64,000 nt of DNA from Eubacteriales bacterium (GTDB taxonomy: Bacteria; Bacillota; Clostridia; Lachnospirales; Lachnospiraceae), in assembly GCA_030524175.1 (NCBI GenBank), contig JAUNHC010000022.1:1-64000 (forward strand). Direction: 5' to 3'. Positions within the stretch are counted from its first letter, which is position 1. Each line of letters begins with the position of its first letter. This document shows positions 34,269 through 43,500 of this stretch, piece by piece. A model generated the notes under the pieces. It worked only from the letters and a program-made list of their open reading frames with translations, was not told the origin of the DNA and did no database searches. Position numbers and translations under genes: made by a program.

Positions 34269-34935
34269 ACCGGTATCCCACTCCCCAGACTGTCTGTATT
34301 CTTTGAGGATGCTTCTGGTCCTTCTCCACTTTTTCCCTCAGCATTCTGATATGGACTGTAAGTGTCTGATTTTCGCTTTCGCTGAAACATCCCCATATAC
34401 TGTTGAAAATATACTCCTTATTCAGCACGGTCCCAGGATTTTCCACAAACAGCATGAGAAGATCAAATTCTTTTGCATTTAGCTTCACTTCTTCCCTCTC
34501 AAGCCACACCCTCCTGGCATTTCTGTCAACAGTGATCCCCCCTGACACAAGAATACCGGAGTCCGTATTCAGACTGTAGCTTCTGTTCAGCAGAGCTTCT
34601 GTCTTAGCCAGAAGCAGATCCATATCAAAGGGCTTTTCCATATAATCATCTGCGCCAAGCCCATAACCATTCAGTTTATCGCTTTTATCGCATCTGGCAC
34701 TAAGGATGATCACAGGCATGCTGCATTTCCTCCGGGCTGCCCGGCAGACAGCAAAACCATCAATACCGGGCAGCATAATATCAAGTATCATAAGTTTTAC
34801 GCTCTCTGCCCCCAAATAATCAAGAGCCGCCTCTCCGCTGCATACATGCTCAACGGTATATCCTGACTTCTCAAGAAACAATTTTGTCAGGCTGCCGATT
34901 TCTTCGTTGTCTTCCACAAGCAAAATATCTTTCAT
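34255..34935 (-). CDS. OmpR-family response regulator of the second module
   Basis: 226 residues. Receiver domain MKDILLVEDNEEIGSLTKLF, phosphoacceptor aspartate in LMILDIMLPGIDGF, switch lysine in MEKPFDMDLLL. C-terminal winged helix with LNAKEFDLLMLFVENPGTVL and NQTLTVHIRMLREKVEKD. It lies 17 bp after the ATPase gene and overlaps the kinase gene. Confidence 0.94.
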   Translation of the reverse strand: MKDILLVEDNEEIGSLTKLFLEKSGYTVEHVCSGEAALDYLGAESVKLMILDIMLPGIDGFAVCRAARRKCSMPVIILSARCDKSDKLNGYGLGADDYMEKPFDMDLLLAKTEALLNRSYSLNTDSGILVSGGITVDRNARRVWLEREEVKLNAKEFDLLMLFVENPGTVLNKEYIFNSIWGCFSESENQTLTVHIRMLREKVEKDQKHPQRIQTVWGVGYRYEEI

Positions 34936-34952
34936 TCAAATGTCTCCTGTTG

Positions 34953-35723
34953 TTACCAGCCCATTTTTACCAGCCAGGCATCCAGTTTTCGCTCTCTTGA
35001 CCGGTTATCCTGTGAAGCGTCCCATTTTCCTAATGCAATCTCGTCCTTGATATCGCCGTCCTCAATATACAGCACTCTCTCACATCTTGACGCCACCTTC
35101 ATATCATGAGTCACAAGGAGAATACTGGTTTCATACTCGCTGTTAATACGGTTCAGCTCATTCATAACCTCAATGGAATTCTGTTTATTAAGCGCCCCGG
35201 TTGGCTCATCGGCAAAAATTATCTTAGGATTATTTATCATACTACGACAAATGCACGCCCTTTGCAACTGTCCGCCGGATACTTCCGTGATATCATTTTG
35301 GCCAATATCACTGATTCCCAGCTTATTCATCAATACTTTAGCCCTGTCGTTGATTTCTTTTCTTTTGGATTTGTTTCCTCCTGCTGCCTGATATGCCGGC
35401 ATAATAATGTTGTCAAGAACAGAAAGATTTTTCAGCATATACATCTGCTGGAATACAAACCCCATCTCCTTCAGCCGCACATCACTTAAATCCTTACCTT
35501 TAAGGGACGTAAGATCTCTTCCGAAAAAATCCACCTTTCCGGCTGTGGCTTCATCCATTCCGCTCACTGTATATAAAAAGGTGGTTTTTCCCGACCCTGA
35601 TGCCCCCATCACTGCTGTCATCTCACCCTGTTCCAGTTCCATATTTATATTGCGCAGGATATTATTCTGGCGCTTATTCACAATATATGTTTTGCATAAA
35701 TTTGATACTCTAAGCTTGCTCAT
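34953..35723 (-). CDS. ABC ATP-binding protein (MacB/LolD type) of the second module
   Basis: 256 residues. Walker A GASGSGKTTFLYT, Q-loop MGFVFQQMYML, signature VSGGQLQRACICRSM, Walker B IIFADEPTGALNKQ and H-loop LLVTHDMK. A start after AAGGAG. The C-terminal tail has a basic and tryptophan-containing end (WLVKMGW). It pairs with the large permease just upstream in the transcript. Confidence 0.93.
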   Translation of the reverse strand: MSKLRVSNLCKTYIVNKRQNNILRNINMELEQGEMTAVMGASGSGKTTFLYTVSGMDEATAGKVDFFGRDLTSLKGKDLSDVRLKEMGFVFQQMYMLKNLSVLDNIIMPAYQAAGGNKSKRKEINDRAKVLMNKLGISDIGQNDITEVSGGQLQRACICRSMINNPKIIFADEPTGALNKQNSIEVMNELNRINSEYETSILLVTHDMKVASRCERVLYIEDGDIKDEIALGKWDASQDNRSRERKLDAWLVKMGW

Positions 35724-35784
35724 TCTTTACTCCTTTATGTTTCATATGATTTTCACTTCAGATCTGCGGCTGTGTTCAGAACTT

Positions 35785-38157
35785 TTATTCCAGGTTATTC
35801 AGCTCCTGGATACGGATACGCTTCACTCTCCCGGAAGCCGCTGCCGCTGCCAGAATAATGGCGATGAGCAAAATCCCCGGATATATCACGTATGCCTCAA
35901 CGATATCAACCTGAATCGTAATCTCCGCCCCCATTATCCCGAAAATTGGAGTGAGCAAAAACCGATTGCTCAATACGGACAACGGAATAGCGGCAAGCAT
36001 GGAAATCACAACCACCCATACCATACGTATCACCTGCCAGCCTCTGATCACCCTGTTGGAAAAGCCCATGCTTTTCATCATCGCAATTTCGCCTTTTTCC
36101 CTGACAATAAACAGCTGCTCCATCATAATGGAAATCAGGGCGATCACATCGCAGAGTAAAGCTGTCATAGGTGCCAGAACCTCTTTAAGAACAGACCGGA
36201 TGCTCCCGATATTTCCTTCCAGGATTTCCATGGCAGTTCCCCATGTATATTGAGGCAGCTCTTTCTGGAGTTCTTTTTTCATCTCTTCCTGAGTCAAGGT
36301 TGTGTCCATATTCACCATCACCGACCAGGCAGCAAAGATTCTCTCACCCTGAATATCGATCACGGGATTCATCCTGATACTGCTGCCAATCTGCATATAA
36401 TCGCTGTAGGTTCCGGTGATAATAAAATCCCTCTCCCTGCCGCCTATCACAGCATGGACCGTATCTCCTAACTCCCAGCCTGTTGTTTTCAGGATGTTTT
36501 TTGAAACAGCAATTTCGTTCTCAAGAAGCGGAGCTGTTCCCTCACTGTATGTCAAATAACCGGAATCTCCCCTTATCTGTGTAGTGGACACTGCAATTTT
36601 GTCACCCTCCTGCTTGTAATAGAACAAGTTTATAAGATGGGGCACTGTTAATTCCGCCTCATATCCCTTTTCCTTTAGGTCTTTCTTTAACTGTTGTGCC
36701 CTCTCATCCACCTCTGCCACAGTCATAAGGCTCTGATTTCCGCCTCCCGTAAAGGATGTCATATACACAGAACTGTCCGGATCCAGGGAAAACTTGCTGA
36801 TCATCTCCCTGCTGTTCATAGTATTGACTGTATTCAGAGGAATACTGATAAGCACAAAACTGATGCAGAAGGTGATAATGAGCACAACATATCTTTTCAA
36901 GTGACTTAAAATATCATTTAATCCCAAATACACAGGAATAGACATTCTGCTTCTGGAAAAAAGCTTTATGCCTTTTCTCTTGTGATACCGTTCCCCGTTC
37001 TGGCCTCCGCGTATAGCTTCTATCACTGAAATTTTATTGATCTTTTTGGTACATCTGTAACAAAAAAGTATAACAACCGCCGCCACAAGCAGCGCTCCTG
37101 CCATGTTGGCCCACAGATATGCACTGCTGTCTGCCAGTATGATATTTTTACTCACCCCGCCGATCATAGCCCTGGAAACCGGAAAGCTTAAAGCCAGGCC
37201 TATACCTGCCCCTGCCGCTGTCAGCAGCAGATACTTCACAAGATAAATTCTGCGTATAGTAAAATTCCTTAATCCTATTGCCTGCATGATGCCTATTTCG
37301 CTGTAGTTCTCCTCCATGGTAAACACCAGGGTAAAGCGCAGAACCAAAAAAGCTATGAGGATAAAGCAGATCCCCGCCAGGATCAGCAAGGCTGCTAACA
37401 CTATATCCATCACATACAGAAGCTTATACATAGAGCGGTCAATTTTTGTGACAATACTGGTAAATCCCCGGGTGCTGATGGTTTTAGTGAGTTCATTTTC
37501 ATTGTTGGTATGGATAAGATATACTCCAAATATATTATCGCCACCTGCCCTGCTGTACTTCTCAAAATCCTGCCCATTCAGGAGTATCCTGCCCATTCCG
37601 CCCATATCTGTTCCGAACGCAGCATCCTTCACTTCACTCTTTATGGTAAATTCCTGTTCTGTTCCGTCTATGTCAACAATAAGCTTATCTCCCGGTACAA
37701 GATCATTTTTCTCCATAGACCTGACGTCCAGAACAATTTCACCGTTTTTCAGTTCAACCTCTTTATTGTCTCTCCCGAATACCTTACAGTATTTACCTGT
37801 ATTACTGCCCAGATAATTGGTGATCCCTCCCGACTCATAATCTGACCTTTTTCCGTTCTTCTCCACCTTAAGCCCTTCTTCGGGCACTGCTACAAGCCTG
37901 GCATATTCATAGTCATTCACCTCTTGCTGATCCTCCAGAAATTCACCCAAGCCTTCATCCTCAGATGTTTTATCCGTAAGAAGTGTGATTTCCGGTATAT
38001 TGGCATAGTCCAGAAAATAGTCGATCCCTTTTGATACGGTCAGGATATTGTTAAGGCTTGATGACAAAAATACTGTCGCCAGAAGTATAAACAAAAATAA
38101 AATAATATTTACACCCTTCCGCCTCTTCAAATCCTTCCTTAAAACTTTAAACAGCAT
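35785..38157 (-). CDS. Large FtsX-family ABC permease of the second module
   Basis: 790 residues with two FtsX domains. An N-terminal signal-anchor helix (VNIILFLFILLATVFLSSSL) and an extracellular region of about 200 residues lead to a three-helix FtsX block near 240-370. A second extracellular part (about 440-640) and a C-terminal FtsX block follow, ending LIAIILAAAAASGRVKRI. It is of the type that exports or senses peptides and lipids. It is the first gene of the leftward operon, with a TATAAT -10-like hexamer at 38188-38193 on the leftward strand. Substrate unknown. Confidence 0.9.
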   Translation of the reverse strand: MLFKVLRKDLKRRKGVNIILFLFILLATVFLSSSLNNILTVSKGIDYFLDYANIPEITLLTDKTSEDEGLGEFLEDQQEVNDYEYARLVAVPEEGLKVEKNGKRSDYESGGITNYLGSNTGKYCKVFGRDNKEVELKNGEIVLDVRSMEKNDLVPGDKLIVDIDGTEQEFTIKSEVKDAAFGTDMGGMGRILLNGQDFEKYSRAGGDNIFGVYLIHTNNENELTKTISTRGFTSIVTKIDRSMYKLLYVMDIVLAALLILAGICFILIAFLVLRFTLVFTMEENYSEIGIMQAIGLRNFTIRRIYLVKYLLLTAAGAGIGLALSFPVSRAMIGGVSKNIILADSSAYLWANMAGALLVAAVVILFCYRCTKKINKISVIEAIRGGQNGERYHKRKGIKLFSRSRMSIPVYLGLNDILSHLKRYVVLIITFCISFVLISIPLNTVNTMNSREMISKFSLDPDSSVYMTSFTGGGNQSLMTVAEVDERAQQLKKDLKEKGYEAELTVPHLINLFYYKQEGDKIAVSTTQIRGDSGYLTYSEGTAPLLENEIAVSKNILKTTGWELGDTVHAVIGGRERDFIITGTYSDYMQIGSSIRMNPVIDIQGERIFAAWSVMVNMDTTLTQEEMKKELQKELPQYTWGTAMEILEGNIGSIRSVLKEVLAPMTALLCDVIALISIMMEQLFIVREKGEIAMMKSMGFSNRVIRGWQVIRMVWVVVISMLAAIPLSVLSNRFLLTPIFGIMGAEITIQVDIVEAYVIYPGILLIAIILAAAAASGRVKRIRIQELNNLE

Positions 38158-38252
38158 ACTCTTTACCTCTCTTTGCTTTATGAAGCTATTATAAATGGAG
38201 AATTATAAAAAAATCCTTAAATATATGAAAACGATGTAGGCAAAACAAAAAA

Positions 38253-38291
38253 AGCTGCCGCTTCATGATTTTTCATCTTGAAGCAACAGCT
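38253..38291 (-). terminator. Terminator of the hcp gene
   Basis: AGCTGCCGCTTCA pairs with TGAAGCAACAGCT, one mismatch, around a 13-base loop. On the leftward strand the stem is followed by TTTTTTT. Confidence 0.8.
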
Positions 38292-38308
38292 CTCTTTTGC
38301 CTTTTCCA

Positions 38309-39901
38309 TTATCCCAATATAGCCTTTAAATCCTCTTCCGGTGTTGTAACAGGAGCAATATTGTAATGCTCTGCCAGATAACTGAGCACATTTGGGGATA
38401 TAAATGCCGGCAAGGTGGGACCAAGACGGATATTCTTAATCCCCAGATGGAGCAGGGTCAGCAGGATACAAACTGCCTTCTGCTCATACCACGACAGGAT
38501 CATGGATAAAGGCAGCTCATTTACCTCACAGCCAAAAGCCTCCCCAAGGGCTGCCGCTACTTTAATGGCACTATACGCGTCATTGCACTGCCCCATATCC
38601 ATCAGGCGGGGAAGTCCTGCCACAGAGCCTAAATCCATATCATTGAATCTGTACTTTCCGCAGGCCAAAGTAAGCACAACCGTATCCTCAGGTGTCTGCT
38701 TTACAAATTCCGTGTAATAATTCCGTCCCGGACGGGCACCGTCACAGCCTCCCACAAGGAAGAAGTGCTTGATCTTCCCGTCTTTTACAGCCTGGATAAC
38801 CTGGTCAGCCACACCCAGAACAGTGCCATGACCAAATCCTGTTACCACTTTTCTTCCCCCGTTGATTCCGCAGAAGGATGTGTCTTCACTGAATCCCCCA
38901 AGCTCCAAAGCTTTTTCTATCACCGGAGAAAAATCTCTGTCATTTCCCACATGCTCTATGCCGGGATATGAAACAACCTCTGTGGTAAACACTCTGTCCC
39001 GGTAGCTGTCCTTCACAGGCATGAGACAGTTTGTGGTGAAAAGTATGGGTGCAGGAAGGTGTGCAAATTCCTTCTGCTGATTCTGCCACGCAGTACCGAA
39101 GTTGCCTTTCAGGTGTTTATACTTTTTCAGTTCCGGATACGCATGGGCCGGCAGCATTTCACCGTGCGTATAAACATTCACGCCTTTTCCATCCGTCTGC
39201 TCAAGAAGCAGCTTCAAGTCATAAAGGTCATGGCCCGTAATAACTATAAACGGTCCCTTTTCTACTGTCAGCGTAACCTCCGCGGGCGCAGGTGTACCGA
39301 AGGTATCTGTATTAGCCTTATCCAACATTTCCATACAAACAAGATTAACCTCTCCTGTTTCCATTACAACGGGAAGAAGTTCCTCCATTCCCCAATCCTC
39401 TGCCAGAACAAACAAAGCCTTGCAGAGAAAATCGTTCACCTTGCTGCTGGTTCTGCCAAGCACCTCAGCATGGTACGCATAAGCGGCTATCCCTCTGATT
39501 CCAAATAAAATCAAGGATTTAAGAGAACGTACATCCTCCTGTGCATTCCACATTTTGTCCATATCATAATTCTCTGTGTTTCCGCACGGAGAACAGCAGG
39601 AACCACATCCGGGAGCAAGCTTCCCTTTTTCTCCATTCACTCTCTTGATCAAATCCCGGAGAGTTTCCTCATTAAAATCCACATTCGTAACTGTGGCAAA
39701 CAAACCCTCCATGATCAGTCTGTCTGTGTCCTTTGACCTTGGAAAACTACTGCATACACGAGCCAATCCAATCAAAGCACCTGTCAATTCATCCTGAAGC
39801 TTTGCCGCACCTGCAGACTTTCCGCAGACACCTGCCTTTCCCGTACAGCCTGTACACCCGGCTGTCTGCTCACACTGAAAACAAAACATTTTTTGTTCCA
39901 T
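38309..39901 (-). CDS. hcp: Hydroxylamine reductase (hybrid cluster protein)
   Basis: 530 residues. The N-terminal cysteines C7, C10, C19 and C26 in MFCFQCEQTAGCTGCTG bind the 4Fe-4S cluster. Later cysteine and histidine/glutamate motifs (HGEMLPAHAYPELKKY; FTTNCLMPVKDSYRDRVF; VGGCDGARPGRNYYTEF; LTLACGKYRFND) form the hybrid 4Fe-2S-2O site. The protein reduces hydroxylamine to ammonia and NO to N2O, protecting anaerobes from nitrosative stress. The first spacing is C-x2-C-x8-C-x6-C. It is a single-gene unit with inverted repeats upstream. Confidence 0.95.
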   Translation of the reverse strand: MEQKMFCFQCEQTAGCTGCTGKAGVCGKSAGAAKLQDELTGALIGLARVCSSFPRSKDTDRLIMEGLFATVTNVDFNEETLRDLIKRVNGEKGKLAPGCGSCCSPCGNTENYDMDKMWNAQEDVRSLKSLILFGIRGIAAYAYHAEVLGRTSSKVNDFLCKALFVLAEDWGMEELLPVVMETGEVNLVCMEMLDKANTDTFGTPAPAEVTLTVEKGPFIVITGHDLYDLKLLLEQTDGKGVNVYTHGEMLPAHAYPELKKYKHLKGNFGTAWQNQQKEFAHLPAPILFTTNCLMPVKDSYRDRVFTTEVVSYPGIEHVGNDRDFSPVIEKALELGGFSEDTSFCGINGGRKVVTGFGHGTVLGVADQVIQAVKDGKIKHFFLVGGCDGARPGRNYYTEFVKQTPEDTVVLTLACGKYRFNDMDLGSVAGLPRLMDMGQCNDAYSAIKVAAALGEAFGCEVNELPLSMILSWYEQKAVCILLTLLHLGIKNIRLGPTLPAFISPNVLSYLAEHYNIAPVTTPEEDLKAILG

Positions 39902-39923
39902 AAATATTCACTCCTCGCTTTCA

Positions 39924-40017
39924 TGTTATCGTAACAGTTCAGACAGACTGCCTTTAAGCTCTGTTACTGAGATAAGCATAATGAAACTTTAAGGTTTTGT
40001 ATGTTGTTATTACAACA
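39924..40017. promoter_or_regulatory. Inverted repeats upstream of hcp
   Basis: TGTTATCGTAACA (39924-39936) and TGTTGT TATT ACAACA (40002-40017) are inverted repeats in the leftward upstream region of hcp. GTAACAG at 39931 also pairs with CTGTTAC near 39961. They may bind a nitrosative-stress regulator of the CRP/FNR (HcpR) kind, but the match to a known site is only partial. Confidence 0.4.
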
Positions 40018-40125
40018 AAAACAATGGGCATTCTCAAAAGTTGAGTGTTAAACTGCCTGCCAATATGTCATTTCCTCATTTGTCCCGTTTTATCGTACTG
40101 TGTTTGAAGTAGAATAAAAGTAACT

Positions 40126-40140
40126 AGAACAAACGTTCGA
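40126..40140. promoter_or_regulatory. LexA/SOS-box-like operator before the XRE-Rhs operon
   Basis: AGAACAAACGTTCGA contains GAAC-AAAC-GTTC, which fits the Gram-positive LexA consensus CGAACRNRYGTTYC at all but the first and last base. It ends 29 bp before the XRE start, where a repressor would block transcription. The spacing of four bases between GAAC and GTTC is exact. Confidence 0.7.
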
Positions 40141-40169
40141 AGTTAGTAATGATAAAGGAGAGCGTGCAT

Positions 40170-40397
40170 ATGGAAGATAACGACAGACTCATAGAAGTAG
40201 GAAAGCAGGTTAAGAGAATACGCAGAAGCCGGGACATCAGCCAGTTTAACTTCGCAGAAGCATTAGGAATTTCAGATACCACTGTTTCCAGAATTGAAAA
40301 CGGCTCCACAGCCATGAATATTCTGCTTTTGATGAAAATATCAGATGTTCTTAAAGTTGAAGTAAATGAAATTCTTATTCCTCCAAAAGACCAATAA
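40170..40397 (+). CDS. Small XRE/Cro-type regulator at the head of the Rhs locus
   Basis: 75 residues from the ATG at 40170; the earlier ATG at 40149 contains the AAGGAGAG site. It is a bare helix-turn-helix: VGKQVKRIRRSRDISQFNFA, EALGISDTTVSRIENGS, then a short helix with MKISDVLKVEVNEIL. No C-terminal ligand or protease domain is visible. It lies 156 bp before the Rhs gene on the same strand. It may control the locus together with LexA, as in phage and bacteriocin modules. The frame stays open for some 40 codons after the stop, but I treat this as chance. Confidence 0.85.
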   Translation: MEDNDRLIEVGKQVKRIRRSRDISQFNFAEALGISDTTVSRIENGSTAMNILLLMKISDVLKVEVNEILIPPKDQ

Positions 40398-40553
40398 GGG
40401 CTGAAATCCCACAATATTGATATAAAACCCGACAAATCTGCTATTCCAGCAAGAACATATGTTTGGTATCATAAAGATGTAAAGGAGCTCCTTACATGCC
40501 GGCACTGCAGGCCGGAAACCAAATAACAGACATGTATACAGGAGGAACATCTA

Positions 40554-43500
40554 ATGAAACGAACAGAATTAACAAGTAAAAGAACCGTTAATACCAAATT
40601 TTTTGAAAACCAGGATCACTCCATGACCGCAGAAATTTATCTTGACAAGATTCACTATCAGGATGAAGACGGTTCCTGGAAGGATATGGACGACACACTG
40701 ACCGAGGCAGAGGAAGACGAAAGCGAAACTCCAGATCTCCTGAACCAACAGAACCAGAATACGAAAAAACCAAAAGACTTTAAGAACCGCAAAGGCGACT
40801 TTGAAATCAAATTTAAGAACCAGACAAACCAGCAGGGCACCATCACTATGTCCAAAGGAGCGGCAGCCCTTACCTGGGGAATTGAGGGATGCAACAAGGT
40901 TAAAGTACAGAAAACAAAGGAAAATCAGATATGCTACCCCGGTATCCTTAAAAACACTGACTTGGTGTGCGGAGTCCACGGGGAACAAATCAAAGAAGAT
41001 TTAATCCTCTCCGGCCCTGAAGCGCCTTCAAAGGTGACCTATATCTATAAGATGAAGAATCTGGAAGCAGTTGACAGAGGCAGGTACATATCTTTTACAG
41101 ATACCCAGGGAGAAGATATTTTCTCCGTAAGTGCGCCGTACATGAAGGACGCATCCGGCGAAAGATCAGAGGCAATTACTCTCTCCTTAGAAAAAGATAA
41201 AAAAGATACTGTGAAAGTCACCTTTACACCTGACAGAGAATGGCTGGAAAGCCCTTCCCGTCAATATCCGGTAGTCATCGACCCTGTAACCACCACCTCC
41301 AAAAAGGCAGCGGATATTCAGGATGCATCTGTATCCTCACTGTATGAGGAAGATAATTTTTATAACAATATTCTTCTCAAAACCATGGGCGGAAACGAAA
41401 TCTGGCGAAGCTTCCTGAAATTCGATCTTCCGGAAATCAAAACCGGGGACATGGTTGTAGGGGCCAGGCTTGTACTGGTATCCCTGGCAGAAGACCAGAA
41501 AGAACATACGGTACAGGTACATAAGGTACTTCAGACCTGGGACTCTAATACTGTCAACTGGTATAATAAACCTATTTATGAAGAGACTGTGCAGGATCTG
41601 TGCAAATATAAGGGAGATAAACAGAAATATATTACCCTGGATATCACCCGGCTGGTCAAAGACTGGTATCAGAATGGAAGCAATAACGGCCTCATGCTGA
41701 AAGATCCCTATGAACTGTCAGGTTATACAGAATTCCTTTCCTCTGACTGTGACAACGGATATCAGGACATGCGGCCAAGGATTGAAATATCTTATGTAAA
41801 TTATTCCGGCATAGAAGATTACTGGACCTACCACAGCCAGGATATAGGCAGGGCAGGTACTGCCTGTGTAAATGACTACAACGGCAATCTGATCCTCACC
41901 CACGAAACCCTGACGATGACAGGAAGCCGGATGCCCGTCAGCCTGTCCCATGTTTACAACACAAATAACAGTGAAGAAAATATCGGCTACGGAAACGGTT
42001 TCCGCTTAAACTACCACCAGACACTGAACAAGGTGACCATAGCCGGAACAGATTATTATAAGCACGTAGACGGGGACGGAACTGTCCATTACTTCTGTTA
42101 TGATTCAACCAAAAAAGAGTGGAAAGAAGAATCCGGGCTGGATTTCAAGCTGACTGTCAGTACAGAAGCTGCAGAGCCTTATATCATCAAGGACAAAGAA
42201 GAAAATTGTCTGGTTTTCAATGCAAAGGGCTACCTTATAAAGGTAAGGGATAAAAACAGCAATACACTTACCATCGGCTATGCCAATAACCGCATCACGA
42301 AACTTACCGACGGCGCAGGGCGTGTTACAACCCTTCTGTATTCCAAGGACAGCGCAGGAAAAGCTGCAGACCTCATTGAGATGACAGCACCTTCCGGACA
42401 GAAAAAACTCTTTTCCTATAATTCCGGAAATCTGGTTTCCATCACAGATGTGGACGGCGAAACCATAACTTATGCATATAACAATAACAAAATGCTTACG
42501 GAAGCCGCAAATATAGATGGTTATAAAGTAAAATACAGCTATTATACCACCAAGCCTTACCGTGTAAAAACCATCACCGAATATGCAGGAACCGTGAAGG
42601 GCGGCAGCCTCACACTTACTTATGGATACAACAGCACAAAATTTAAAGACAATAAAGGACGCAGCGAAATCTTCCGCTTCGACAATAAAGGCAACCTCCT
42701 CCATATCCATGATGGCTTCGGACATGCGGCAAGCGGTAAATACAGCAAGGATTCCAATTATACTAACAGGCTGGAAAACGCCACAAGCCTTCAGGCAAAC
42801 GTAGTTCAGCTTTTAAAGGATCCTATTATCCAGGCCAAAACCTGCGGCTGGTCCTCTAAGATTTCACCTGCAGGAGCCGGAAAAGTGGGTATTAATGAGA
42901 ACATAAACAACTGCAAAGTAGGAACAAGATCCCTGATGGCAGAAGGCACAACCCTCACCGGCTATGCATACTGGGCACAGAACGTGACCGTTATAAAAGG
43001 CGAAACCTATACGGCTTCCATGTATGTAAAAGCATCCATCAAGCAGACCGCTGAGGATGGCGGAGCTATCCTCAGGGTAGCTTACCAGGACAAAGAGGGT
43101 AAGCAGCAGCTTCTGGACAGTGAAATACTTAAAAAAACCACCACAGACTTTGTCCGCCTGACAAATACCTTTACTCTCCCGGAAGATGCTTCCAGCGCCA
43201 CTGTCAAAATTTATATGGTCATGTGGCATGCTATTGGAGTCATGTACGGAGATATGGCACAGCTTGAAACCGGTGAAACACCAAGTCGTGTGAATCTGGT
43301 TGACAACGGAGATTTCCATCTCGGAACGATCAGCGGCTTTACAAAATCAGGACGAGCTTTTGACAAAATCACTTCTGTGGGTACAGCAGAATTTATTCCA
43401 GTACAGAGCGCCCTTACCGTTACTGCCGCTTCAGCTATCATCAGATACACAGCGTCAACAACCGGAACTACCGTTGCCACCGTAACAAAAAACACGCATC

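Noticed and set aside
40149-40169. Longer start for the XRE regulator
   Set aside because: The ATG at 40149 contains the ribosome site that serves the ATG at 40170.
40395-40524. Read-through extension of the XRE gene (about 42 codons in frame after its stop, with a CRHC motif)
   Set aside because: An open stretch of this length can occur by chance and there is no start or ribosome site of its own.
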